A stretch of DNA of 50,037 bases from Parvularculaceae bacterium (GCA_020446945.1 JAGRDS010000018.1:1-50037); one strand, 5' to 3'. Positions 26,471 through 35,770 are shown, counted from the first letter of the stretch. The notes: generated from the sequence alone by a model not told the origin. Translations and numbers: made by a program.

Positions 26471-27388
26471 ATGACTGCCAAGGAATTATCCCGTACGGCG
26501 CCCACGGTGAGCGTCGTCGTGCCGGCGTTTCGCGCGGCGGCGACGATCGCCCGAACGCTCGATTCTCTGTTCGAACAGGATTATCAGGGCTTGCGCGTCA
26601 TCGTAATGGACGGCGCCAGCGACGACGGCACGGTGGATGTCATCCGGCGTTACGAGGACCGTCTTTTTTACTGGATCAGCGAAAAGGACAAATGCCAGGC
26701 GGACGCCCTCAACAAGGGCTTTGAAAAGGCCGACAGCGAGTATTACGGTTGGCTCTGCGCCGACGACGCCCTTACGCCGGGCGCTTTGAAAAAACTCGCC
26801 GGCGTGTTGCAGGATAATCCGCAGGTCGATGTCGTCACCGGCGGATGCCGGCGCGAGTTCAAGGGCGGAGACGTCGTAACGACGGAGCCGGCCGAGGATT
26901 TTTACGATCGCCTCGATTATATGAACACGATCGAACAGCCTTCGACACTCTGGCGCGCGAGCGCGCACAAGCGCGCCGGCCCGCTCGACCTCACATACAA
27001 ATACGCTTTCGACTGGGAATTCTGGTGCCGCCTGAAGCGAACGGGCGCGCGGTTTGCGCGCATCACGGACCCGGTGTCGGTCTATTATTTCTCGGACGAT
27101 AATCTCACCTCTTCCGGCGGAACGAAAATCGCGGACGAGATGTATCGCGTCATAAAGGAATTCGGCCCGCATAACGGACGTCTCGCCGACGTCTATCGGT
27201 TTTTATACCGCACGTTCGATTTGCGCGGATATTACGACAAGAATGCGGTGCAGGCCGTCCCGGCCTGGAGGATGCGCATTTTTCATATGACCTTGTCGGC
27301 GCTGTACCGCCTTTACGGCAAAGAACTCGTCAACAGTTACAACTGGAATTTCGCTTCGCGCCAGCAGCGCGGGCTTGGATGGGAGTGA
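26471..27388 (+). CDS. family 2 glycosyltransferase
   Basis: A 305-aa GT2 enzyme with VSVVVPAFRAAATIARTLDS, VIVMDGASDDGTVDVIRRYE, a DADALNKGFEKA helix (QADALNKGFEKADSEYYGWL) and the metal-binding CADDALTPGAL, then WRASAHKRAGPLDL and YAFDWEFWCRL. This arrangement matches exopolysaccharide/O-antigen sugar transferases. Donor and acceptor are unknown. It starts a co-oriented run with the sulfotransferase and FkbM genes. Confidence 0.9.
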   Translation: MTAKELSRTAPTVSVVVPAFRAAATIARTLDSLFEQDYQGLRVIVMDGASDDGTVDVIRRYEDRLFYWISEKDKCQADALNKGFEKADSEYYGWLCADDALTPGALKKLAGVLQDNPQVDVVTGGCRREFKGGDVVTTEPAEDFYDRLDYMNTIEQPSTLWRASAHKRAGPLDLTYKYAFDWEFWCRLKRTGARFARITDPVSVYYFSDDNLTSSGGTKIADEMYRVIKEFGPHNGRLADVYRFLYRTFDLRGYYDKNAVQAVPAWRMRIFHMTLSALYRLYGKELVNSYNWNFASRQQRGLGWE

Positions 27389-27476
27389 ACGCGCGTTTTT
27401 GGAACGATGAAACCGGAACGCCCTGACCGAAATTCGGCGACACGCATCGCTTAAACTGGAAGAAGAAAGAACGGCC

Positions 27477-28325
27477 ATGCATTCGCAAGAAACGCCGCAG
27501 GAATTTTCAAGAGCCGACCTGATGAGGTTTCGCATGCCTCACACTGTCGATTACCTTCTCAATATATCGCTCAAAAATCATTATCTGTACGCGGAAGTCG
27601 CCAAGGCCGCCTGCACGACCATCAAATATCATCTTCAAAAAATAGAGTTTTCAAAAACCGGATATTACAAGCCGAAATCGGTGGCCGATGTTCACAATCG
27701 CTGGACGGCGCCTTTCGTCATGCCGATGCAGTTGTGCGATGAGGCGCTGCGCGAGGCGGTCGCCGGCCCCGCATTCTGGCGGTTCGCATTCGTTCGAAAT
27801 CCCTATACCCGCGCCCTGTCGGCCTATCTCGACAAGATCGCGCGCAACGCGATTCAAAAGGGCCCGATACTGGCGCAGCTCGGCCGCGATCCGGAAGACC
27901 TCGAACAGGAGGTGACGTTCCGGGAATTCCTGGAAGCGTTGCAAAAAATTCCATTGAAGGACATGGATATTCATTTCGCGCCGCAATGGATTTGCACTTT
28001 CGCCGACCTGATCGCGTTCGATTTTGTCGGGAGCTTCGAAAACATCGAACCCGATCTCACCCTTGTAATCGACAAGATCGCGCCGGCCGATTACAAGCGC
28101 CAATCCAAGATCGGGAACAGGGGCGGGCATGCGACGGGTACGACGGAGATGATGGCGACTTTGTTCGGCCCTGCTGAAATTTCGCTGGCGCACGATTTTT
28201 ACATGCGCGATTTTGACGTATTCGGATATTCAACGGATCTGGCGGATGCGCATAAGCCGCCGAATGTGGACCCTGCGCGGTTGCAGGAATTTCGCGCCAG
28301 TCGGGAAGGCCAAAGCGAACGATGA
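27477..28325 (+). CDS. sulfotransferase family protein (carbohydrate sulfotransferase-like)
   Basis: A 282-aa protein resembling the Sulfotransfer_2 family that moves sulfate from PAPS to carbohydrate. The 5'-phosphosulfate-binding loop is VAKAACTTIKYHLQ (Lys-Ala-Ala-Cys-Thr-Thr) near residue 44, and the 3'-phosphate-binding segment is FAFVRNPYTRALSAYLDK near residue 105. A typical HFAPQ motif (DIHFAPQWICTF) and an FVGSFENIEPDL segment follow. It overlaps the next gene by 4 bases (ATGA). It suggests that the surface polysaccharide is sulfated. Confidence 0.85.
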   Translation: MHSQETPQEFSRADLMRFRMPHTVDYLLNISLKNHYLYAEVAKAACTTIKYHLQKIEFSKTGYYKPKSVADVHNRWTAPFVMPMQLCDEALREAVAGPAFWRFAFVRNPYTRALSAYLDKIARNAIQKGPILAQLGRDPEDLEQEVTFREFLEALQKIPLKDMDIHFAPQWICTFADLIAFDFVGSFENIEPDLTLVIDKIAPADYKRQSKIGNRGGHATGTTEMMATLFGPAEISLAHDFYMRDFDVFGYSTDLADAHKPPNVDPARLQEFRASREGQSER

Positions 28326-29044
28326 GCGATGAAGAATCGAAAATGCGCGGTTTCAGCGACGCGCTTTTGCATCTTAAAAAGCTCGGCTATGCGCCGGAAA
28401 CGGTCATAGATGTCGGCGTCGCCTGGGGCACGCCGCCGCTTTACGAGACATTTTCGGACGCCTTTTTTCATCTTGTCGAGCCATTGTCGAAATTCGACGG
28501 CGCGATAGGCGGCATCCTCAAAACCTACAAGGGCCGCGCCTACAAGGCCGCAGCCGGCGAGCACGCCGGGCCGTTGACGATCCGCGTCCGCCCGACCGCG
28601 CTCGGTTACGCGGGCGCGTCGCTGTCTCACGCCGTTGCGGCGCAGGGCGAAGGCGCCGGCCAGGGGGAGAATGGCGAAGTTGAATATTATACGTTCGAGG
28701 TGAAACGGCTCGATGACATTATCGACGCCGAAACGCTGACGCGCCCCTGCCTGTTGAAAGTCGATGCGCAGGGCTTTGACCTTTCCGTTGTGCGAAGCGG
28801 GCCGAAAGTCCTCGCGGCCTGCGATATCGTCATTATGGAAACGGGCGTCTTTCCGTTTGCGAGCAGCCTTGATGAAGCGGAACGCAATACTCTCGCCAAC
28901 ATCACCGGATACATGTCGCAACACGGCTTTTGCGTTTACGATATCGTATCGCCGCTTTATCGCCCTTACGACGCCGCCTTGTCGCAGGTCGACCTGATTT
29001 TTGCGCGCGCCGACAGCGCGCTGTTCAAATACAAGGGCTGGTGA
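28322..29044 (+). CDS. FkbM-family methyltransferase
   Basis: A 240-aa SAM-dependent O-methyltransferase of the FkbM type. Motif I is VIDVGVAWGTPPLYETF, followed by HLVEPLSKF, VKRLDDIIDAE, and the hallmark LLKVDAQGFDLSVVRSG (usual form IKIDVEGxExxVLxG). Such enzymes methylate sugars in surface glycans. It is translationally coupled to the sulfotransferase gene. Confidence 0.9.
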   Translation: MSDEESKMRGFSDALLHLKKLGYAPETVIDVGVAWGTPPLYETFSDAFFHLVEPLSKFDGAIGGILKTYKGRAYKAAAGEHAGPLTIRVRPTALGYAGASLSHAVAAQGEGAGQGENGEVEYYTFEVKRLDDIIDAETLTRPCLLKVDAQGFDLSVVRSGPKVLAACDIVIMETGVFPFASSLDEAERNTLANITGYMSQHGFCVYDIVSPLYRPYDAALSQVDLIFARADSALFKYKGW

Positions 29045-29070
29045 GGCGAGCAGGCGCGCGGCGCGTTTCA

Positions 29071-29098
29071 GTTGTCGCGTTTCGGTTGTCGCGTTTCG
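29071..29098. repeat. two tandem copies of a 14-base unit
   Basis: GTTGTCGCGTTTCG is repeated exactly twice in the gap between the FkbM gene and the convergent glycosyltransferase gene. It may be a slippage product. Confidence 0.8.
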
Positions 29099-29116
29099 GG
29101 CGTCGATTTTCGGAAG

Positions 29117-30097
29117 TCATTTTTCCGGGTGGGCGATTTCGGCCAGCAGGTCGCGAATATTCTTCTGCTCGCGGCTTTGCCGAAAATTTCCGAGATCCCA
29201 GAAAAACATGCCGGCGGCCATGTGCGGCCCTTCCGATTTCAGCCGGTGAAGGAAATGCATGAACAGTTTTTTCCGGCCCTTCGCGCCGCCGACAATTTCG
29301 ACGTCGCGCCCGCAAATATTTTCAAGAATGACATAGCTGCGCCCGTGCCCTTCCATCAGCCGCGCCAGATAGCGCAGCGTAAGGCGCGGCGCAGTGATGT
29401 GGTGGCGCAGGCTCAGCGCCGGCCTGTAACCGCCTTCAAAACCCAGCCTGTCCCCGATCCGCGAGATCAGCGAATCCTCGCCGCTCAATAGCGCGCCGCC
29501 GCGCCGGCCGAGCCCGCCCGCCGATTGCGTCGTGTTTACAAACGCCGCGTATTGTTCGGCGATTGCGCGCCTGACGCAAAGCCCGGCGCCGATCGGCTCC
29601 CACGGCCCCCAATTGCGCCCCGAACCTGTCAATTCCTGCGCGCCGAGATTGCGCACGCCGAGAAACGGCAGGAACGCGGCTTTCGCCGCGCCGATACGCC
29701 GTTCAAGCGCGCCGTCGGCGACGCCGCCGAACATGCCGAGCGCCGGTTCGTCGGATGCGATTTTGAGTGCGTTCTCCAAATAATCCGGCGCGATTTCATT
29801 GTCGTCGTCGATGAAGCAGATGAGTTGCGCGTTGCTCGCCTCGATGCCGGCGACCCGCGCATAGGTCAGCCCCTGAAGCGTCTGCATGACCAGATTGACG
29901 GGCCGTCCCGCAAGGCGCTCAAGCCGGCCGGCTTCGAGTGCGGGACTGGAATTGTTGTCAACGACGACAAGTTCGAATTCCGCGACGGGCAGCGTCTGGA
30001 CGGAGACGGCGCGGAGCGCGCGCGCGATCAAATCCGGCCGCGGATTATAGGTGCACATAATCACGCTGAGACGCGGTGCAGTCGTTTGAGTCGCCAT
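29117..30097 (-). CDS. family 2 glycosyltransferase
   Basis: A 326-aa GT2 enzyme: LSVIMCTYNPRPDLIARALR, FELVVVDNNSSPAL, then the metal site in LICFIDDDNEIAPDYLENAL. The C-terminal half has LSGEDSLISRIGDRLGFEGG, as in O-antigen/EPS transferases. ATG 30097 is chosen because the GT fold begins directly after it; the frame stays open upstream only with unrelated Arg-rich sequence. It is oriented opposite to its flanking genes. Confidence 0.9.
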   Translation of the reverse strand: MATQTTAPRLSVIMCTYNPRPDLIARALRAVSVQTLPVAEFELVVVDNNSSPALEAGRLERLAGRPVNLVMQTLQGLTYARVAGIEASNAQLICFIDDDNEIAPDYLENALKIASDEPALGMFGGVADGALERRIGAAKAAFLPFLGVRNLGAQELTGSGRNWGPWEPIGAGLCVRRAIAEQYAAFVNTTQSAGGLGRRGGALLSGEDSLISRIGDRLGFEGGYRPALSLRHHITAPRLTLRYLARLMEGHGRSYVILENICGRDVEIVGGAKGRKKLFMHFLHRLKSEGPHMAAGMFFWDLGNFRQSREQKNIRDLLAEIAHPEK

Positions 30098-30231
30098 ATC
30101 GCCTAAATCGCAGATTGGCCGATTCCCTTCAAGCCTGCGATCACGTCTTCGCCGGCCCTTCTGGACAAGCGGCGCAATCGGCGTCACACAACTGCCAAAC
30201 AGATGAATAACCTGGATTGCGAGGGGGAAAA

Positions 30232-31647
30232 TTGGCGGACCGATCGACGACGATAAATTTATTCGACGGCGCGCAAGCGCGATTTCCGGCGCAAGACCGC
30301 GTCGCCCTGTTTTTGCTGGAAGGCTGGTTTGAATCGAAAGAGCAGACCTTCGTACGCCGCTTCCTGAAAGAGGGCGATGAATTTCTCGATGTCGGCGCCC
30401 ATGCGGGACTGTTCTCCATTCTGGCGCGGCGTTCGGTCGGCGAAAGCGGGCGCGTCGTGGCGGTCGAGCCGAATGCGCAGATCCTGCCCTGGCTGGAGGA
30501 AAATCTCGGCGTCGCCGCGACCGGAACGCCGGGCGAACTGGCGAAACGGGGCGCGTGCATTCTCGCCGCAGCGATGGGCGAGCGCACGGGCGAGGCGGAT
30601 TTTCACGGCGGCCGCGAAGGGTTTTCCGCCTATTCAAGCCTGACCGCCAATCCCGACACGGTCGGATCGGTGCGCGTTTCGAAATTCGCGCTCGACGATC
30701 TGACGGAACTGGCGGGGCTTTCGCGGCTCGATCTGGTCAAGGTCGATATCGAAGGGGCTGAAACGCTTTTCCTTGAGGGCGCGCGCAAAACGCTCGCGCG
30801 ATTCCCGAATATCGTTCTCATGATGGAATTTTCCGAGGACGCGCAGGACAGGTTCGGCGTTTCCAGCAAATCGCTCGGGGACGACCTTTACAGTCTTGGA
30901 TTGAAAACTTTCGAAATTTCCGATTCGGGCGATCTGGAGGAAATCGGGGCGACTGCGGATCTGTGGCACCGCAATCTGATCGTCGCGCGCGACAAGGCCA
31001 TGATCGAGGACCGGCTCGCGCGCGCGCCGCAGGAAATTCAGGAAGCAAGCGCCTATGAGTTAAGGCGCGGCCGTTCCGCGCGCGATGTCTATGAAAGAGC
31101 GACGGCGGGCAAGAATTTTATCGCCGATGTCGCAAGGTCGATGTTTGCGATCGCCGATATTTCCGCGATCGCGACGGGCGAGGATTCGAGCCGGCGGAGA
31201 ATTTCCGATGTCGCAGCGATGATCGGCGCGTCGTCCATTGAGCAGGATGCGGCGGCGCAGGCCGTATTGAGCGCCCTTGGCGACGAGCTTGGCCGGTTGC
31301 GCGGCGCGGCGGCGTATAACGCCGAAAAATTCGACTCGCGCCGTAAAGAGCTGGAACGCCTTGAGGCGTTGAATGAGCGAAGCGAAGGCGAATTGCGGGA
31401 CGCGCATTCCAGACTTGAGCAAGCCGACGCGGAAATCGAAAAATTGCGTGAAGAAGTTGAACGTCTCGGTGGGGAGATTGAAGATCTGGCCGGGCGGCTG
31501 CGCGAAAGCCGGCTCGAATTCAACAAGATTGGCGCGCTGGCGCTGGCGATGCGGCGGAGCAGGGCGTTGCGCCTGGCGCGCACGCTTAACCTGCCGGCCG
31601 GACGCATCGTCGAAGAAATGGCGAGCGTTTACGCCGCGCAGGATTGA
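30232..31647 (+). CDS. FkbM-family methyltransferase with C-terminal coiled coil
   Basis: About 471 aa. Residues ~20-250 are an FkbM methyltransferase: GDEFLDVGAHAGLFSILARR (SAM motif I), VVAVEPNAQ, VSKFALDDLTELAG and LVKVDIEGAETLFLEGARK. Residues ~340-440 are a long coiled coil (ERLEALNERSEGELRDAHSR, EIEKLREEVERLGGEIEDLA). The coiled coil may tether the enzyme to a polysaccharide assembly complex or set chain length, as the coiled coil of WbdD does for O9a; that is inference. The TTG start at 30232 has GAGGGGG five bases upstream; no ATG is better placed. Confidence 0.87.
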   Translation: MADRSTTINLFDGAQARFPAQDRVALFLLEGWFESKEQTFVRRFLKEGDEFLDVGAHAGLFSILARRSVGESGRVVAVEPNAQILPWLEENLGVAATGTPGELAKRGACILAAAMGERTGEADFHGGREGFSAYSSLTANPDTVGSVRVSKFALDDLTELAGLSRLDLVKVDIEGAETLFLEGARKTLARFPNIVLMMEFSEDAQDRFGVSSKSLGDDLYSLGLKTFEISDSGDLEEIGATADLWHRNLIVARDKAMIEDRLARAPQEIQEASAYELRRGRSARDVYERATAGKNFIADVARSMFAIADISAIATGEDSSRRRISDVAAMIGASSIEQDAAAQAVLSALGDELGRLRGAAAYNAEKFDSRRKELERLEALNERSEGELRDAHSRLEQADAEIEKLREEVERLGGEIEDLAGRLRESRLEFNKIGALALAMRRSRALRLARTLNLPAGRIVEEMASVYAAQD

Positions 31648-31950
31648 CGCTGCGGCGGCGTCCTGAAATTCGCCGCGACGAACGAATCCGGGTGCGCCGG
31701 GTATTCCCGGATGGGCCGCGACAAATCCGCCGCCGGACGGCGCGCACGTCGCGAAAGCCGAAGGTCTTTCGCAATTTGGCCCGGAAAATCAGGGTGTTAA
31801 CCAGCTTGCAAAAATTGGGTTCAGGTGCGAATTAGTCCGGCGTCGTGTGGCGGCGTTATAGGGGCGGCGTTGCGGATCCGGGCGGTGCGCGCCGCGATAT
31901 CGGGAATGAAAGCGCTATAAAAGCGTTGCGGCGGGAACAGGAGTCGGGCT
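31648..31950. other. gap upstream of the sqdB-like gene
   Basis: No gene is supported in these 303 bases. Toward the end is a GGAACAGGAGTCGG ribosome binding region for the next gene. The spacing suggests that a promoter lies here, but no clear hexamer pair was found. Confidence 0.4.
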
Positions 31951-33129
31951 GTGAAAATTTGCGTCATTGGCGGAGACGGGTTTTGCGGTTGGCCGACGGC
32001 CCTCCATCTTTCTCAGCGCGGCCATGAAGTCGTCATCATCGACGATTTGTCGCGCCGGAAAATCGATGTCGAACTCGAAGTCGAATCGCTGACGCCGATC
32101 AAGCCGATGTCCGTGCGCCTCGCCGCATGGGAAGAAGTTTCGGGCCGCAAGATCCGGTTTGAAAACGTCAATGTCGCGAAAAATTATGCGCGCCTGCTCT
32201 ATCTGCTTCAGGATTTTGCGCCGGACGCCATTGTTCATTTCGCCGAACAGCGCGCCGCGCCCTATTCGATGAAATCGTCCTATCACAAACGATACACCGT
32301 CGATAACAACCTGAATGCGACGAACAATGTTCTCGCCGCGATTGTTGAGTCGGGAATTGACGCGCATCTCGTTCACCTCGGTACGATGGGCGTCTACGGC
32401 TACGGCACGGCCGGCATGAAGATCCCCGAAGGCTACCTGACTGTTAAAGTGCCGATCGATAACGGCGACGAGGTTTCGCAGGAAATTCTTTATCCCGCGA
32501 ATCCGGGCTCCATCTATCATATGACCAAAACGCAGGATCAGTTGATGTTTGCGTTTTACAACAAGAATGACGCGCTGAAGGTCACCGATCTTCATCAGGG
32601 CATCGTCTGGGGCACGCAAACGAACGAAACCAAGCTCGATGAACGGTTGATCAACCGCTTCGACTATGACGGCGATTATGGAACCGTTCTCAACCGTTTC
32701 CTGATGCAGGCGGCGATCGGCTATCCGCTGACGGTCCATGGGACGGGCGGGCAGACGCGCGCCTTCATCCATATTCAGGACACGGTTCGCTGCATCGAAC
32801 TCGCGATTGAAAACCCGCCCCAGCGCGGCGAGCGCGTTCGCATCCTCAATCAGATGACGGAAACGCACCGCGTGCGCGATCTTGCGCAGATCGTCGCCAA
32901 GATCACCGGCGCGGCGGTTGAGAACGTAAAAAACCCGCGCAAGGAAGATGCGGAAAACGACCTGCATGTCGAAAACCGCCAGCTTCTCGGTCTTGGTCTC
33001 GATCCGATCACGCTGGAGGAGGGGCTGCTGGAGGAAGTGACCGAGATTTCGCGCAAATACGCCGAGCGGTGCGACAGATCGAAAATCCCCTGCGTATCCT
33101 TCTGGACCAGCGACCAGCGCCCGGCCTGA
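31951..33129 (+). CDS. sqdB: UDP-sulfoquinovose synthase (SqdB/SQD1-like)
   Basis: Adds sulfite to UDP-glucose to give UDP-sulfoquinovose, head-group donor of sulfolipid and of sulfoquinovose in some glycans. The 392-aa NAD-binding epimerase-fold protein has ICVIGGDGFCGWPTALHLS, IDDLSRR, HFAEQRAAPYSM, LGTMGVYGYG (Thr and Met near the active site) and IYHMTKTQDQ with the Tyr/Lys pair, and DLHQGIVWGTQT; these are the SQD1 signatures. It starts with GTG after GGAACAGGAG. No sqdX/SQD2-type partner is obvious nearby, so the sugar may go to the polysaccharide instead of lipid. Confidence 0.92.
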   Translation: MKICVIGGDGFCGWPTALHLSQRGHEVVIIDDLSRRKIDVELEVESLTPIKPMSVRLAAWEEVSGRKIRFENVNVAKNYARLLYLLQDFAPDAIVHFAEQRAAPYSMKSSYHKRYTVDNNLNATNNVLAAIVESGIDAHLVHLGTMGVYGYGTAGMKIPEGYLTVKVPIDNGDEVSQEILYPANPGSIYHMTKTQDQLMFAFYNKNDALKVTDLHQGIVWGTQTNETKLDERLINRFDYDGDYGTVLNRFLMQAAIGYPLTVHGTGGQTRAFIHIQDTVRCIELAIENPPQRGERVRILNQMTETHRVRDLAQIVAKITGAAVENVKNPRKEDAENDLHVENRQLLGLGLDPITLEEGLLEEVTEISRKYAERCDRSKIPCVSFWTSDQRPA

Positions 33130-33247
33130 CTTTTTGATTCCGCCGCGCCGCGTATGAAACCGGGTCGCCGGCCGATCCGCCATTGCGCATTCGGGATGAT
33201 TGTTTCACACTCGGTTGCGATTCCAGGCGAGATCAGGACGCATATCC

Positions 33248-34204
33248 TTGCAAACGGAAAACAGCGACGCATTTGACGAGCTTGATTGCGGCGACGATGC
33301 GCGCGCGTATTACAAGGAAAAGCTGGACGCCTATCGCGACCAGATCAATCGCCACCATAGCAATGAACGCTGGCGGACTTATCCTTTCATGGCGACGGTC
33401 GAAACCCTCGCCAGGTGCAACGCCGCCTGTGAATTCTGCCCGTATCCGACCCTTGAGAGAAAGGGGACGGAGATGAGCGCGCAGCTTTTTGAAAAAATAA
33501 TCGACGATCTTGCAGACGCCGATCCGAGGGGGCCGACGCTCTTTACGCTATCGCGCGTCAATGAGCCTTTTCTCGATAAGCGCATTTTCGATTTCGCGGC
33601 CCTGGTTGAAACGAAATTTCCAAAAATCTGCCAGATGCATTTCACGAATGCGAGCCCGCTGAACCGGCGAAACTTCGACGAATTCCTGAAACTGAAAAGA
33701 ACGACGCTGCTCAAAATTTCTTTCAACGACCACCGCAAGGATGAATATGAGCGCGTGATGCAGATACCGTTTGAACGGACTTTATCCAATGTGAGGGAAA
33801 TCCACGCCCGCAAGGAAGCGGGCGAATTCGCTTTTCCGGTTCGGATTGGGCGCGTCGGTGACGGAACGAAAGCCGATTCCGAGTTTTTGGCCTGGGCCAA
33901 ACGCGAGTTCCCTCTGTTTGACGCGCATGTGTCTCCCCGTTTTGACTGGCGCGGCAAAATCAGGAACCCGAACTGGTCCGTTCCCGATGTCGGCTGTTTG
34001 CAATGGCTTGAGCTTCATATTCTCGCCAACGGGACGGATGCGTTCTGCTGCACCGACTCGGAGGGAGAATTCGGCGTCGGCGATGCGGCCAGAAATCATG
34101 TCGTTCACGACATTTACAATCATCCTGACCGCCGGAAATTGCGGGAGGCGATGCCGTCCCGGCGTTCGGTCGCGGGCTGCGCAACCTGTTCAGCGCTTGC
34201 GTGA
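33248..34204 (+). CDS. radical SAM/SPASM-like protein
   Basis: About 318 aa. A CxxxCxxC cluster motif (CNAACEFCPYP) near residue 58 binds the radical SAM iron-sulfur cluster. A second Cys set near the C-terminus (VGCLQWLELHI, DAFCCTDSEGEFGVGD, VAGCATC) looks like a SPASM auxiliary cluster. Such proteins in polysaccharide clusters modify sugars or peptides; the substrate here is unknown. The TTG at 33248 (after CAGGA) is preferred; a TTG at 33200 in the same frame is an alternative. It may be co-transcribed with sqdB. Confidence 0.82.
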   Translation: MQTENSDAFDELDCGDDARAYYKEKLDAYRDQINRHHSNERWRTYPFMATVETLARCNAACEFCPYPTLERKGTEMSAQLFEKIIDDLADADPRGPTLFTLSRVNEPFLDKRIFDFAALVETKFPKICQMHFTNASPLNRRNFDEFLKLKRTTLLKISFNDHRKDEYERVMQIPFERTLSNVREIHARKEAGEFAFPVRIGRVGDGTKADSEFLAWAKREFPLFDAHVSPRFDWRGKIRNPNWSVPDVGCLQWLELHILANGTDAFCCTDSEGEFGVGDAARNHVVHDIYNHPDRRKLREAMPSRRSVAGCATCSALA

Positions 34205-34226
34205 AGCGCGCCGGCGCTCACGCCGC

Positions 34227-34256
34227 GACGCCGAACCCCGACGCCGAACCCCGACG
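34227..34256. repeat. tandem 13-base repeat, 2.3 copies
   Basis: GACGCCGAACCCC occurs twice in tandem and a third time partly, just after the radical SAM gene. A slippage-type repeat in the gap. Confidence 0.75.
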
Positions 34257-34435
34257 GGCGTTTCGCGCAAGGGGCGAATGGGCGCGCATGTTTTCGCCTG
34301 TTTGATTAAGCGGCGATAACCCGTTGAATTTCCGGCGCGTTTGATAGTTATCCAACAGCTCTCGCATGGCCCTATGCTGATCCTGCGTCCGGGCGTGTCC
34401 CGGCGCGCCGGTATTCGCGTTCAGGGAGCCTTCCA

Positions 34436-35536
34436 ATGTCCAAATCGCCGCGCCTCGGCCTTTCCTACATCCTGCCCCAGCAGGCGCAAAAACACGTCAC
34501 TGCGAACCACTCGTTCCGCAGGCTCGATGCGCTCGTGCAGCTTGGCGTCGCGTCGGCGAGCCTTGCGAGCGAGCCGGCCGCGCCCGCGGAAGGCGACAGC
34601 TACATCCTGCCGTCCGCGCCGGCCGGCGCCGCCTGGTCGTCCTTTGCGGCGAACGCCGTCGCGGCCTTCCAGGACGGGGAGTGGATCGAACTGACGCCGC
34701 GCGCCGGCTGGCGCGCCTATGCGCGCGACATCGCCGCCTTTGTGGTTTTCGACGGCGCGGCCTGGACTGTGGAGACCGGCGGCGGATCGGGCGGAAGCTC
34801 TGGTAGCAGCGCCCCGATATTCGGCGTCAATGCGACGGCGGATACGACGAACAGGCTTACGGTGAAATCGGACGCTTCGCTTCTTTCGCATGACGATGTG
34901 ACGCCGGGATCGGGCGACGCGCGCCAGATCGTCAACAAGGCGTCGGCGGCGAAAACGGCGAGCGTATTGTTCCAGACGAATTCTTCGGGCCGCGCCGAAT
35001 TCGGCCTTAACGGCGTCGATGATTTTTCGCTGAAAGTCAGTTCGGACGGCGCCGCCTGGACCGATGCGGTCTATATCGACAGGCTGACCGGCAATGTCGG
35101 CGTCGGCGTAACCAATCCCGCCCTGAAGTTCGTTGTCGATAACGGATCGATGTCGATCGCCAACGGGAGTTCCAACTGTTACCTCAGCTTCGGATCGAGC
35201 AATTTTTCCACCGGCTATATCGCCTGGGTGCCGAGCGCGAACCGTATCGCGCTCTGGTCCGTGCCGGCGGGCGGGGAGATCCGCCTCGGGACGGAGAATA
35301 CCGCGCGAATGACGGTGGCGGCGGATGGAAAAGTCGGCATCGGCACGACGGTCCCGGCGAGCAAGCTCGACGTAGACGGGACGATCCGGGTCAAGACTTA
35401 CGCCAAGGCCGCGCTGCCTTCGGCGAGCCCCGCCGGCCAGATGCTCTATGTTTCGGATGAGGCCGGAGGAGCGGTCATCGCCTTTTCCGACGGAACGAAC
35501 TGGCGGCGGACGACCGACAGGGCTGTCGTAAGTTAA
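34436..35536 (+). CDS. DUF2793-domain, fibre-like protein
   Basis: A 366-aa protein. Residues ~1-105 form the DUF2793 domain found near phage-tail or gene-transfer-agent genes of alphaproteobacteria (LGLSYILPQQAQKHVTANHS, then GDSYILPSAPAGAAW and FQDGEWIELTPRAGW). After a Gly/Ser linker (GGGSGGSSGSSAP) come two fibre-type repeats, DRLTGNVGVGVTNPALKF and DGKVGIGTTVPASKLDVDG, as in phage tail fibre and adhesin tips. There is no signal peptide. It is not surrounded by phage genes but lies directly upstream of the type I exporter, so it may be a further exported surface protein. Confidence 0.85.
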   Translation: MSKSPRLGLSYILPQQAQKHVTANHSFRRLDALVQLGVASASLASEPAAPAEGDSYILPSAPAGAAWSSFAANAVAAFQDGEWIELTPRAGWRAYARDIAAFVVFDGAAWTVETGGGSGGSSGSSAPIFGVNATADTTNRLTVKSDASLLSHDDVTPGSGDARQIVNKASAAKTASVLFQTNSSGRAEFGLNGVDDFSLKVSSDGAAWTDAVYIDRLTGNVGVGVTNPALKFVVDNGSMSIANGSSNCYLSFGSSNFSTGYIAWVPSANRIALWSVPAGGEIRLGTENTARMTVAADGKVGIGTTVPASKLDVDGTIRVKTYAKAALPSASPAGQMLYVSDEAGGAVIAFSDGTNWRRTTDRAVVS

Positions 35537-35770
35537 CCGAAGGTAAACGGCGTGATTTCAAGCGTTTGGGCGATTAAGCTACGATTTCGGCGTAACGTGA
35601 AATATTGCGCGCAAAACGCGGGCGTCCCCGGAGACCGTCCCCTGAAACCGCCCCCGGAAACCATGTCGCGGCGCGTGTGATTGAGGTCACGTCTTGCTCA
35701 GAGACTTTTAGTATAGTGTTTGTAAATCGAGAGGGCCGCCGGCGACGGCGAAAGAAGCAGGATCAAGGGC

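Noticed and set aside
31915..33183. 422-codon minus-strand frame opposite sqdB
   Set aside because: Shadow; the plus strand encodes an unmistakable UDP-sulfoquinovose synthase.
34436..35536. A prophage around the DUF2793 gene
   Set aside because: No capsid, terminase, integrase or tail genes lie nearby.
35694..35717. TTGCTC ... TATAGT as promoter of the type I exporter
   Set aside because: The gap between the two boxes is only 12 bases, too short for a sigma-70 promoter.
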